A stretch of 35,713 bases of DNA from Symsagittifera roscoffensis (Eukaryota > Xenacoelomorpha > Acoela > Convolutidae), in NCBI RefSeq assembly GCF_963678635.1, contig NW_026971516.1, positions 1 through 35,713 of the forward strand, read 5' to 3'. This document shows positions 9,269-18,625 of this stretch, in pieces (the stretch's first letter is position 1; each line of letters begins with the position of its first letter). The notes beneath the pieces are model-generated. The model saw only the letters and a list, made by a program, of their open reading frames with translations, did no database searches and had not been told where the DNA came from. Both the position numbers and the translations under genes were made by a program.

Positions 9269-10015
9269 CAACCAAACAAAGATTCAATTTGTTTTAACCT
9301 ACCCTTACACACATGATGAAGACCACTTTCATCATCCACAAATTTTGAAATTAGCTTCCCGTACACATACCGAATGGATTTTAAATAGAGATAAAAAACA
9401 CAATGAAATTAACCAAAGAGTAACAAAAAAATTGTTACAAAGGCAAAACATTAACGAACAAATTAATTCAGATTTAAAAATTGGAACATTTGTCTTAAAA
9501 CCTAACTTTAATACACAAAAAGGAATTTCTAAAAAATTACAACCCCTTCGCAAAGGACCATACCAAATAATTGCCAAACCCACTGACGTAACATATAAAA
9601 TCACCAATTCAAACCAAAAAGAAATTGTTCAACATCGAAACAATCTATTGCCTTACTACCCAAAAGAATACGCACTACGCGAATTAACTCAATTATATTC
9701 TTTCACAGGTTTAAAAGTTATTCAAAATCACCCACATACGGAAAAAGAAATAAATAAACAAAACGACATTCATCATGGAAAACAAATTACAAAATCAACT
9801 ACAACCCAAAACAATACAAAAAAGCTAGATCAAAAAATACCTCAAAAAGATAGGAAAAATAGGAAAATTATAAAAAAAATTTACCACAAGAACAAGTCGA
9901 GAAATCAGAACATAGAGAGTCATCACGACTTAGAAATCAACCACGTAAAAACTACAAAACATTCATCCCACAATCTAAAATATTAGAGAAAGTTGAATTT
10001 CAAAAACAACTTTAA
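9262..10015 (+). pseudogene. pol: Integrase C-terminal domain with GPY motif and pol tail
   Basis: In the frame ending at 9,986 the sequence has FVLKPNF, then LRKGPYQI at about 9,550-9,570, the GPY/F module of Ty3/Gypsy integrases. After the A8 run 9,872-9,879 a different frame reads SSRLRNQPRKNYK and ends with TAA at 10,013-10,015. Basic RLRN-type tails of this kind commonly end Gypsy pol. The in-register tail is therefore not the one printed by the longest frame. No chromodomain is visible. Element 2 keeps the HTHD..H..P..LKLAS.THTEWIL block at 25,349-25,107 (minus). Confidence 0.8.
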
Positions 10016-10830
10016 TTTTAAAATCCTCGCACCTCTCAATCATATTAAATCTTCATTTTTCAAAATAACATGCTGACAAAAAGCGCAACAATTTTAGTTC
10101 AAATTTAGCCAATAGGATTCCTTCAATCCGTCACCTTCTATAACTATAACACCAACCAATTAGACAAAAGATAATAAACTCCAGGCATATCTATAACTAT
10201 AACTTTACAACCTCCAGGTCAAAAATAAGCAAACCACTCAAACTTGACAACTAAAATAAATACCACCATAATATCATAACCCTCCCTTATCTAATAACGC
10301 AAAGATCAACAATATTTTCCCAACTTAGACCTCAAAAACCCCCCAACCAAAAATGATAAATTAGCCTAAAGTAAAAACACGACCGTATTAATTTAGCCTA
10401 AAGTACAAAAATCTCAAAAATACCTCAGATCCCCTGACAAATAAAAATAAAGCAAAGAAAACCTCCCAAACACCATAAAATTAGCCCCCAACAACTTTTC
10501 ACAAAACTCAACCCACTTGTCAAAAAATCAATAAATAACTCGACCGCACTTGAAAATTGCCCCAAACAACAAAAAATACTCGACCAAGGAACCATTTCTT
10601 AAATGCTCTTCTCTCGATCATTCAATACAATTTTCAACATTTTCATAAACTTTTTCACAATACTTAAACTTTTATTCATATTTTTCTTTGATACCTTTGA
10701 AGCTTTTATAAAAATTTTAATCATTTTTTGCAACATTTTTTAAATTTTCTACTCCCTATTTGAAATATATCTCCAACTTTCCCAAATCATTGACCATATT
10801 CACAGGTACAATAACCCAAAGTTTATTTAA
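10016..10830 (+). other. Non-coding spacer between pol and the env gene group
   Basis: No gene is supported in about 0.8 kb. TCTATAACTATAAC occurs twice (about 10,137 and 10,190), followed by CCTCCAGGTC. A matching block in Element 2 lies at about 24,450-24,485 (minus), showing that the spacer is ancestral. The right end is pyrimidine-rich and finishes in a splice-acceptor-like CACAG. Confidence 0.6.
10770..10805 (+). promoter_or_regulatory. Candidate 3' splice site ahead of the env gene group
   Basis: A pyrimidine-rich stretch leads to TTCACAG ending at 10,805, 25 bases before the micro-ORF ATG at 10,831. The aligned Element 2 sequence also reads TGACC..(A/T)..CAG followed by TACAATA (AG at 23,838-23,839 on the minus strand), so the AG is conserved although flanking bases vary. 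Confidence 0.45.
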
Positions 10831-11019
10831 ATGATACGAACAATTTTTAGTAGAACAGATATTTTTTTACTATTTGTAATTTTTATAACATTTTTATCAT
10901 CCCTAATAATGACAATGTGCATATGTATAAAAAAGGCAATAATCACATTCGCCTTAGCAACAATCCTTTTAATTCTTTTCCTTGAAGAATACTACAATAA
11001 ACATAAATTTTTTCACTAA
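10831..11019 (+). CDS. Micro-ORF: two-helix membrane protein
   Basis: 62 codons from ATG, not recognised. Two hydrophobic helices, about residues 10-31 and 36-50, flank a short CICIKK turn. An EEYYNKH tail follows. Element 2 encodes a matching pattern (CIKK, then LA-x-I, then EE-x-Y-x-x-H) at 23,632-23,810 (minus) and also stops shortly after the H, so both coding sense and stop position are kept. This argues for a real small membrane protein, viroporin-like in size. The frame after the TAA stays open into ORF-X, so an alternative is that it is the membrane anchor of ORF-X with a mutated codon. Confidence 0.6.
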   Translation: MIRTIFSRTDIFLLFVIFITFLSSLIMTMCICIKKAIITFALATILLILFLEEYYNKHKFFH

Positions 11020-11031
11020 GAAAAATTAATC

Positions 11032-12382
11032 AGAATACCTTCAAAAATTGCTAACCAACAATCACACAGTCAGTCTTCACCGACATCATCCCCAGAAAAC
11101 CCGACAATACCTACAACTACCCAAAACCCCCAAACATCCACACGAATTTCTTTCCAAGATAACCCATACACTTTTGAAGAACGACACGCTCGCTTATCTG
11201 AACCATTAGAACCAGTCAGCGACAAGCACCCCTAAGTGAACCAACAAATAACTTGTACCCAACATTACCACAAGAATTAAGTAGAATAAGAAACATTAGT
11301 CAAAACCAAAATACAGTTGAAATAAATAGACAAATTATACATCCACGCCGAAATAGAATTTTTCAAACCCCCCGAGTTCATTTTGATATATCCCAATCCC
11401 CATCACCAATTACTCCAGAAAACCCAAATAGTACATTACCAGAAACTCCCCCACTCCTTTCACAACGTAGCACCTCAAGTATACCCTCAGATTACTTAGG
11501 TTCAACACCAACATCTGAACAAATACGTGAAAATCCCTTTAACCCCCCAATCCCACCGCACGACTACCATATTGGGCAACACACTCATGTACACAAGGTG
11601 AACCAAACTTAGTGAATGATCCAATAGATATTTCTACGGATTCAACACTATCATCATTACCAGAAACCCCTACACTTCTTTCACAACGTAGCACCTCAAG
11701 TATACCCTTAGATTACTTACGTTCAACACCAACATCTGAACAAATACGTGACAATCCCTTTAACCCCGCCAACCAAACATCACGACTACCATATTGGACA
11801 ACACACTCATTCACACAAGGTGAACCAACTTCAATAAATGACCCAATAGATATTTCTACGGATACAACAACATCATCATCACTACCAGGAACATTATCAC
11901 TACCATCAACACCATCAATAAGCCAGATTTCACCGACGCCTTCCACCCTAAATTTTCCAAATAACCTCGACGCTAGATATCGAGAACAATCATCAACAAA
12001 TATCCCTTTAAGATTAGATTGGAACACGTTCACAGAACCCCACCACTATTTGGACAACATCCAGAAAGTAACCGACTCCACAATTGGGCACTCCATAGAC
12101 TACAATATAGACAAGATATCCACGAAAAAAATTCGTGACCATAACATCCAAATACTCCAACAAAATAGTCTAAAATTAAAATTCGAAATCACGGTTAAAC
12201 TTAACAACATTGTTCAACATCCTTACCCATTGAACCCACCCATTATAACAGCTCAATCGCTAGCACCACCATTTATAACAACTGAAGTAATATATAAGTA
12301 CGACCGGTATACCAAAAAGACAATTGATTACATCACATTTTATAACCCATACTCAGGATTATCATACACATGTGTATTCTAA
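11032..12382 (+). pseudogene. ORF-X: Pro/Ser/Thr-rich accessory protein, frameshifted
   Basis: Three successive frames join into one product of about 440 residues: 11,032-11,235, then 11,253-11,612, then 11,612-12,382. Element 2 reads across the first junction in one frame (SEPL through LSEP to L..DLNR..N.SQN), confirming continuity. The first two thirds are rich in Pro, Ser, Thr and Asn and contain a 221-bp tandem duplication. The last 150 residues, from DARYRE and LDWNTF onward, look globular. No family recognised. The stop at 12,380-12,382 overlaps the env ATG at 12,370. With a membrane micro-ORF upstream and env downstream, a structural or envelope-associated role is possible (inference). 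Confidence 0.6.
11435..11876 (+). repeat. 221-bp tandem duplication inside ORF-X
   Basis: Unit 11,435-11,655 repeats at 11,656-11,876. Both contain the coding block SQRSTSSIP and TPTSEQIR. 221 is not a multiple of three, and the first copy carries a frameshift near its run of C at about 11,544-11,550. Element 2 shows only one unit here, so the duplication is specific to Element 1. Confidence 0.85.
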
Positions 12383-13022
12383 AAATATTAATATTTCAAC
12401 AAATCTTTTTTCCAATGTTTTCCGATCAAAACACAAATCCTTCTCCCCGCACAGGACCCCAGGACTTATTAGTAACACACTAGGATTGTGAAGAAAATGA
12501 ACAAAAAACACTACACAAATATGCAATAAATCAAGTATCACAATGCGAAACAGAACCACAAGCTATAGAAACTACAAATGCAATAGCGACACTGTATTCA
12601 AAAGCCCGAGCAACAACAGTCGCAGGATATAAATTTACAGCAACATTTTCCGAAAAGAAAGTACATTGTTCACAAGTTTCAAACGGAAATAAAAACCGAC
12701 TTGACCACGAATCATTCTACCAAAGTAGTATAGAACGACTTCTACATCTAAATCCCGATGATTGTAAAAACGAGCTACTCAGATTAAAAATCACAAGAAA
12801 TAAAAACACCGACAGAAAACTAGTATATTTTCAAGTCTTTGCCGATTCTGTACATCAAGCAGAACTTGAAAGATATCAAGGACATATAAAACTAGATGAA
12901 AAATACCCATACAACAGCGCACATGGAAGATTAACTTATGACATATACGATAAGCACTGGATACCACACATTGGAATAAATAATCCATCAAACTGCATGT
13001 GAAATAATGTTTTTCAGAAATA

Positions 13023-14501
13023 ATGATGTTTTTCGAAACAATGTTTTTAGATTGGAAAATACAACTCGAAAAAATACAACTCACACGAGATTTATCCGAC
13101 AACACAATGATCTATCAAGGAGTTAGATTACTTTGTAAAAACTATCAAGGTTATTGTGATCCTACAACACGGACACAAGCAACAATTGTTTGGTTTCCCG
13201 AAGATACATGCACAACATTTCAAGTAGCAAAAATACACGCTCGATTGATAAAATTTCACGAAAAATATTTTATAGAATCAATCCCATATGAACAAGTCGA
13301 TCCATCACGACAACAAAGTACTGATTTTCGAAATATATATAATATAGAAAATAAATTAACACGTTTCCAATTATATCAAGAAACAGAAATCGCATGCAAA
13401 TACAGGAACCCACTTTATAAAACACAATATTCTGAAATACTAGTTGAATACGAAAAAGTTTTCGACATGACCACTGGAAAAATAAAATTTGACCCTTATG
13501 CCACAGGTCACCCTCTAAACGAAGGAACATCATATATACCAGTTAACTTTCAAAAAAGCAATGGTCAACCTGGTGGAAAACTAAAGCCACATGACACTAG
13601 AAGCACACGTTTACAAGAACTATCACTAATGAATAACACTTATTTTGGTAATATCCACTATGATATCCTTTTAGATATGAAGTTAGACTACACGATTAAT
13701 CGAATTTTTCAAGAAATGTCACTCTCCGAATTAGAAACACTTCACCAACTATGCGAATTAGAAAGGACACAAATCCTACAATCACACGCACTAGCAGTAT
13801 TAAAAATACCCTACGCAGGATATTTATTGTCAGGAATTAGATCAAATTTTCTAGACTACGAAGGAAACATTTTATGGTTTTATACTTGTACCAAAAAAGT
13901 ATCACCACTATATGTTTTTGAAGATAAACACTGCTATAAAAGAATCCCTATATTTTATAAAACTAAGGTACATTTTGTTGACACACTTTCAAGACGAACA
14001 TGTTTTTGGGATACCGCAGTCCCATGTGGATCAAAAAATAGCCACAATGTATTACAATTGAACCCTGATGAAGATAAATATTATCTTCTTACTCCATACC
14101 CTACGTTAATGCAATCACTCAAAAAATTTTCACCCGAAAGCATCAGAGCTATTGCTCGTAATCCAAATATTGATTTACAATCAATTGGAATATATTCAAA
14201 ATCAGATATCCAACACCACATTAGAACACAACAATTCCAAGAATTATTAACACAAATGGACACTATACAAAGACAATCAATTGATCAAAACTTACGAAAA
14301 CTTGCCGAAACCGCAGGATTTGCAGATATTTATACACAAGATTATAGCGGATATTTTAAAGACATTAGAGATTATATATATCTAAACGGTGAAAAATACA
14401 GACCACAAGATATTTCACCTATAAAAATTTTTAGCTTTGTTACCCTAAAAAATGAAATTCTCGATTTTCTAGGATGGCCCTATCACATCTTAGAAAATTA
14501 A
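13023..14501 (+). CDS. env: Env-like ectodomain, longest open frame
   Basis: 492 codons, the largest uninterrupted frame of the env region. The ATG is not a true start: the same protein continues upstream in another frame, and the junction at about 13,003-13,050 holds three near-copies of AATGTTTTT, suggesting a small local duplication. Extracellular character comes from spaced Cys (LLCKNYQGYC, DTC, FYTC, CYKR, TCFW, VPCGS), several N-x-S/T sites, and the lack of long hydrophobic runs until the following frame. A long, probably helical stretch with GIYSKSDI precedes the anchor. No furin-type RxxR site can be assigned confidently. Confidence 0.6.
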   Translation: MMFFETMFLDWKIQLEKIQLTRDLSDNTMIYQGVRLLCKNYQGYCDPTTRTQATIVWFPEDTCTTFQVAKIHARLIKFHEKYFIESIPYEQVDPSRQQSTDFRNIYNIENKLTRFQLYQETEIACKYRNPLYKTQYSEILVEYEKVFDMTTGKIKFDPYATGHPLNEGTSYIPVNFQKSNGQPGGKLKPHDTRSTRLQELSLMNNTYFGNIHYDILLDMKLDYTINRIFQEMSLSELETLHQLCELERTQILQSHALAVLKIPYAGYLLSGIRSNFLDYEGNILWFYTCTKKVSPLYVFEDKHCYKRIPIFYKTKVHFVDTLSRRTCFWDTAVPCGSKNSHNVLQLNPDEDKYYLLTPYPTLMQSLKKFSPESIRAIARNPNIDLQSIGIYSKSDIQHHIRTQQFQELLTQMDTIQRQSIDQNLRKLAETAGFADIYTQDYSGYFKDIRDYIYLNGEKYRPQDISPIKIFSFVTLKNEILDFLGWPYHILEN

Positions 14502-14692
14502 CTATCATATACGCAATGTTTAACTTTATAGGATTTCTTTATTCTCTTTTAAAAGGAATCTATAACACATGCGCTATACACACACAAGTAAATAGACAAG
14601 CAAGTGTAGCACGCATACTATTTGCAGGATTTTTTGGAATTTTTTCTTCATCAATAAACAAAATTCTTCTAGACGCACAAATAAAAGAATAA
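14474..14692 (+). CDS. env: Env-like membrane anchor segment
   Basis: An overlapping frame holding two hydrophobic helices (TIIYAMFNFIGFLYSLL and ARILFAGFFGIFSSSI) separated by a polar loop with QVNRQAS. It follows the ectodomain frame with a one-base register change near 14,490. It is best read as the C-terminal anchor of the same protein. The frame continues after TAA 14,690-14,692 into the tail. Confidence 0.55.
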   Translation: MALSHLRKLTIIYAMFNFIGFLYSLLKGIYNTCAIHTQVNRQASVARILFAGFFGIFSSSINKILLDAQIKE

Positions 14693-14992
14693 AATACAAA
14701 AATAGCGACAAGACAGAACACATACGACAAAGAACATAATAACATAGAAGTAACACCTACCGCACCACAGTTGCCACCCCTACCACATAACCATCCATTA
14801 TCCTTAGTCCCACGAAATTTCCGAAACCTAGCAATAACACATAACCCAAGTTTTAGACCAAATATATCGCAAAGTCCCATACAACATATAATGACACATC
14901 ATTCACAAGATGATAACACATATGAACAAATTATAGAACAACCCCATATCACCGCTTTTCAGTCTCAAAATAATCATTTTTTATAGCCCACG

Positions 14993-16614
14993 ATGAGCCG
15001 ACAACTTGGATCCCTACACCGCTCAAATTCCCATCCAACCAAACTCCACACCCCAATCCCAATAATCCCACTTTTTGCTTTCCCACCACCCGACTTCCCA
15101 ACCATTAATATATCATCAAGCACGAATTCGGATACTAACTTAGATATTTCAGTTTTATACTCCATCTCACAACTTAATAACTCTAATATAGAAACCCCTG
15201 ACAAATTTGCAGACTCCGAACCATCTCCATCCAATAATTTTCAAACCAACTCCTCAGTTTTTTCAAAACCCCCTTTTCAACCGATCCCACTAAATAATTC
15301 ACTCCCATCCGTTTCCACTCCTTCTTATGCTTCGCAAGTAACCCCAACCTACTCTCCCTTTCATTCCAACCGATCATCTAATAATTCTCCAGATACCACC
15401 CAAATTTCCCAGGAGCTCGATAATTTTATCACCCTACAACAACAGTTAATACACCCTAACACCCTCACCATAAATCAAATTTCATCCACAATAGAATCCT
15501 CAAACCCACCTACTCCTACATCCTCCTCAACTTACACTGCATCATTAGCACAATCATCCACATCCACCGAAACATCGAATAGCACTCACCGAGCTTATCG
15601 CACTTTTAAACGAAAATTCCCGAATCACCCATTCCCTACCAAACCCGGAACAGCCTGCGAATATATTAATCACCCACAACACACCAACACGAAAGAATTT
15701 CTAGAAATCACCTTACCCTCATTCCCACAATATACTCTAAACACACCTAACGACACTAACGACACACGTAGTTTTGTAGATGAACTTGTTTTAATGCCCA
15801 CACTTCACTGGACAGCATATTACCATTTTACTAATCCCCTTTGCCTGCCACTATCTAGTACTCAAAACGATATAGAAAAGGATAAAGATATACTATATAG
15901 ACTCACCGCAACACTAACACCTAGACAATTTACTTATATAGGATATAAAAAATTACTAAAAACATTCACTGCACCTCGTGCTAACAAATATACAATAGAA
16001 TATTACGACGATAATATCATCCGAACTAATCAAGACCAATTTTTAGATGACGACCGCTTCGCTAACCCACAACCAACAGAAAAATTTTTCATAAAAACGT
16101 CATATGTATTCACACTTAATATTTTTGATAGAAAATATGATCACATCATCTCTGAAGCACTAAATGATATTCAAGCTTACGAAAGTTTTAAAGACAAATT
16201 TCAGTTTTTTTCACTAATCTTTCACTTCCTTGCATCAAGGATACTAACATCCACGGCATCCTCCGCAATTATGACCCAGTAACACAAATGTATATATTTT
16301 GTCCCATCACGAAGACCTTTAACGCCAAAGAATCCAGACCCTTCCTTATCCAACATGAATTTATCCAGCCTATAGAAATCCCAATATTAGAATTCATTCA
16401 CAATACTAAATATAATCACAAAATATATAACCTCATTCAAAACACACCTTATGAGTTTGCAGTAGGCACCGAAGAACTAAAAACCATTAAAGCACTTCAA
16501 TTGCTTTGGCCACTGCTCCAAACTAAAAACATCATTCGCATACTAGCAAAACTACTAACAACATCGGACATAATACACTACATCTTTCCCCACGGCTTTT
16601 TCCCAGACGATTAA
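14993..16614 (+). pseudogene. ORF-Z: large accessory ORF downstream of env, one frameshift
   Basis: ATG at 14,993 lies seven bases after the last env-frame stop. The 429-codon frame to 16,282 continues in another frame (…GILRNYDPVTQMYIFCP…) to a stop at 16,612-16,614, giving about 540 residues. The likely break is in the T7 run 16,205-16,211. The first 220 residues are Pro/Ser/Thr/Asn-rich and the rest looks globular. No family recognised. A 30-residue gap-free match to ORF-X (12,029-12,118 against 15,929-16,018) shares FT at the start and (S/T)I(D/E)Y..D.I at the end, and order is similar further on, suggesting a diverged paralogue. Element 2 is truncated before this gene, so conservation cannot be tested here. 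Confidence 0.55.
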
Positions 16615-16617
16615 CGG

Positions 16618-16702
16618 GTAAGTATAATTTAAAAATATTCCTAACTAATAAATTTAAATTAGTACTAACCATTCTTTTTTCATGTTTCTTTTACATTTCT
16701 AG
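16618..16702 (+). other. Candidate 85-bp intron just after ORF-Z
   Basis: A full set of splice signals: donor GG|GTAAGTAT at 16,618, branch-site TACTAAC at about 16,663, then a T-rich tract and TTTCTAG ending at 16,702. The donor lies three bases after the ORF-Z stop. A second TACTAAC (16,959-16,965) with acceptor CGCACAG ending at 16,992 could be used with the same donor. Confidence 0.45.
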
Positions 16703-18200
16703 TCTTCATACCACGATCATCTACAAAAAACAGAAAAGAAAAATAAAAAATAAACTTGTTAAAACTCTTCTAAACTTCATTAATATTTTGCACAAGATAA
16801 TATGATAAAATTCATACCAAATGTAGTAAATTAATTTATAAATTGTTTCCCAAAAAAGCAGTAAATTTAATTACGATGAAAATTTATAACTTTAAAATTC
16901 CCCCAAAAAGCAGTAAAATTGAAATTCTATGTAATAAATTGATAAAATGAAAATGCAGTACTAACCTTTTGATATTTTCATTCAATCGCACAGGAATTCT
17001 ATCCAAACTCGCACAACTCGCCCACGAAGAATTGTTTAAATAATGATTTTAAGTTTCAAGCTTTCACACTCAACAACTCTAACACACGATAACAAGTTTC
17101 AAACTTTCCTTTAACCCGGTTGGAAAGGAATTATATACTAAACCAAACTAACCAACGCAGCTTACTAAACACCACAAATCATAAAATAACAGCATGACTA
17201 AGAAAAGAAAACCAACGGTACCCAAACCGGATTAACCCAGTTTAAAACTGGATAATTTATTCTTTTGAAGACTATTATAAAGTCTAAGAAAGAAATAATA
17301 AAACACAAAAAAGTCGCAAGACAAACCCATAACAAAACAATTTGATTTTTGAAAAAAGGACACAACCAAAGAAACATAAGAAAGACCAACATAAACCCAA
17401 CATAAAACGTTATCACATAACAGGACCTCTCAAAGAAACCGCATGAAATCATACTCCCACTCCTGGTCTAACCCACCAGAGAGGACGTCCTGAGCATGCT
17501 CTATAGCCGGCCTAACCCACCGCGCTACATCCACGCTTTGTGACCACACTTCTATTTTTAATAAGAGGTACTCAAGGGTGAGTAACTCTTCAAAATAACC
17601 GAACTAAAACAAAATGCTTTTGTGAAAACAACTAACTAAACTCATGAATAAAAAACCGAACTAATAAATTTTTATAAAATGTAAATCATACCTTGCAGTA
17701 TATAGATCAACACACAACAACAAAGACGAACATCCAAAGACAAAATGATCCCATCACACTCGAACAAGAATGGCTAACCACAACCGATATGCCGTCCACA
17801 ATCACAACTCAAAGGATTTAGAGTACGACCTGACTTCGCAGAAAAGGACTTCATTGAGCTAGACCAATGACCAGCTCGATGTTCAAGTATACGTACAGAT
17901 CCGAGTTACGAGGCATCCCTTCCACACACGATCTCCACGCCATTCCCAGACGAGGTTGAACACAAAACAAGTTCTCTACTTAATACAGAAAAACCCGTCA
18001 TAGCAAACCATTTTGAAATCAGATTGATTTCATTGGGGAACACAGTCGTTGTCACAAGACGACACAACAATTGATGTCCCTAACTCCAGCGTCCTGGAAC
18101 TTCCTTAACAAGAGGAACCGGACAAGAATATGATGTTCGCCAAATACCAACGTTCATCATCCATCCTTTGAATTGCAGAAAGATAATTTTAAAAACTCTG
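16703..18200 (+). other. 3' region of Element 1 between ORF-Z and U3
   Basis: No gene is supported across about 1.5 kb. 16,740-17,000 is very A/T-rich, with AAAGCAGTAAA(A/T)TT near 16,855 and again near 16,909. A more GC-rich patch at 17,460-17,570 contains CTAACCCACC twice and, on the minus strand, a tRNA A-box-like TAGCGCGGTGGG (17,516-17,527). No B box is visible, so a SINE is only possible. 17,871-18,071 is an open stretch of 67 codons that looks more coding-like than its surroundings. The exact start of the 3' LTR is not determinable because the 5' LTR is cut off. Confidence 0.5.
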
Positions 18201-18239
18201 TAAAACCCGGATGGCTGGAACCTGATCTAAACTATATTT

Positions 18240-18298
18240 TATGATTGGATAAATTGGATATTTTACCACTCTAAAGTATTTAATATTAACCAATCATA
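18240..18298 (+). promoter_or_regulatory. Inverted CCAAT-type pair in presumed U3
   Basis: TATGATTGG at 18,240-18,248 and its exact reverse complement CCAATCATA at 18,290-18,298 face each other around an A/T-rich core with TATTTAATATTAA. Placement upstream of the shared LTR sequence suits a U3 promoter; function is inferred. Confidence 0.4.
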
Positions 18299-18330
18299 AT
18301 CCATCTAACTAACAACCCACTTATTTGTAA

Positions 18331-18358
18331 GTGCTGAAATTACTTGTAATTTCAGCAC
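18331..18358. repeat. Perfect 13-bp inverted repeat with 2-nt loop
   Basis: GTGCTGAAATTAC, TT, GTAATTTCAGCAC. This is the strongest palindrome noticed in the window. It lies about 155 bp before the shared LTR segment, so probably in U3, and could be a protein-binding palindrome. Confidence 0.7.
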
Positions 18359-18513
18359 CAGAGAGATTTGAATTTAACTTAGAAATTAGTTGTCTCTCCA
18401 AGAGAACTTCAGCAGCCGCAACAAACCAGTGTACCCTAGATCTATTGAGCCTAGCAGAGACTAGTTAAACACCCTGAGACTAGAAAGTATAAGAGTAAGA
18501 TTAGGATCGGTAT

Positions 18514-18625
18514 TAGACTAAGAAGTTGCACGAATCTATCCGGCCGAAAATAAGATAGCGTGACGAGCAGACGGTGTACCCTATCCGAAATTACTCTATG
18601 AGTTAACCACATCGGCCCTAACTCA
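18514..18625 (+). repeat. 3' LTR, 3' part
   Basis: Gap-free match to 1-112 with 3 mismatches, ending in ...AACTCA at 18,625. Sequence after this (TGAGTAATGAAC) has no counterpart at the 5' LTR and is taken as host flank. Target-site duplication cannot be checked because the left flank is outside the window. Confidence 0.9.

Larger units (their letters stand above)
12370..14986 (+). pseudogene. env: Envelope-like glycoprotein, broken
   Basis: A membrane glycoprotein of about 870 residues is visible in three frames. 12,370-13,002 opens with a hydrophobic, signal-like start and has TAG at 12,481-12,483 and TGA at 13,000-13,002. 13,023-14,501 is a 492-codon frame with scattered Cys, the block VWFPEDTC near residue 57 and GIYSKSDI near residue 398. 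From 14,474 a third frame has two hydrophobic stretches (about 14,500-14,560 and 14,600-14,660). A TAA follows at 14,690-14,692, then an open cytoplasmic-type tail to 14,986 with LPPLP and YEQI. Position after pol, N-terminal signal and C-terminal anchor fit a retroelement env. The GIYS block and late anchor recall rhabdovirus/chuvirus-type glycoproteins, but that is an untested impression. Confidence 0.65.
1..18625 (+). mobile_element. Element 1: giant env-bearing Ty3/Gypsy LTR retroelement
   Basis: Seen: a direct repeat (1-112 and 18,514-18,625) bounds an interior with gag CCHC knuckle, protease DSG, RT, RNase H and DD35E integrase in Ty3/Gypsy order, followed by a micro-ORF, ORF-X, an env-like gene and ORF-Z. 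The element starts before the window, so full length exceeds 18.5 kb. Ty3/Gypsy elements are usually about 4-9 kb and env-bearing errantiviruses about 7-8 kb. The sense strand is A-rich and G-poor; 4,681-4,740 has 30 A and 4 G. The copy is broken by about ten frameshifts and several in-frame stops, so it is probably not autonomous as written. No chromodomain is visible after integrase. Family assignment is firm; the lineage within Ty3/Gypsy is not resolved. Confidence 0.95.

Noticed and set aside
14560-14880. 106-codon minus-strand frame opposite the env anchor and tail
   Set aside because: Shadow of the sense-strand frames in the same place.
17198-17452. 84-codon minus-strand frame, very hydrophobic, could be an antisense membrane protein
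   Set aside because: A/C-rich sense DNA automatically gives Phe/Leu/Val/Cys-rich antisense frames; there are no other signs of a gene.
17516-17527. tRNA gene or clear SINE
   Set aside because: Only an A-box-like motif is visible, with no B box and no cloverleaf.
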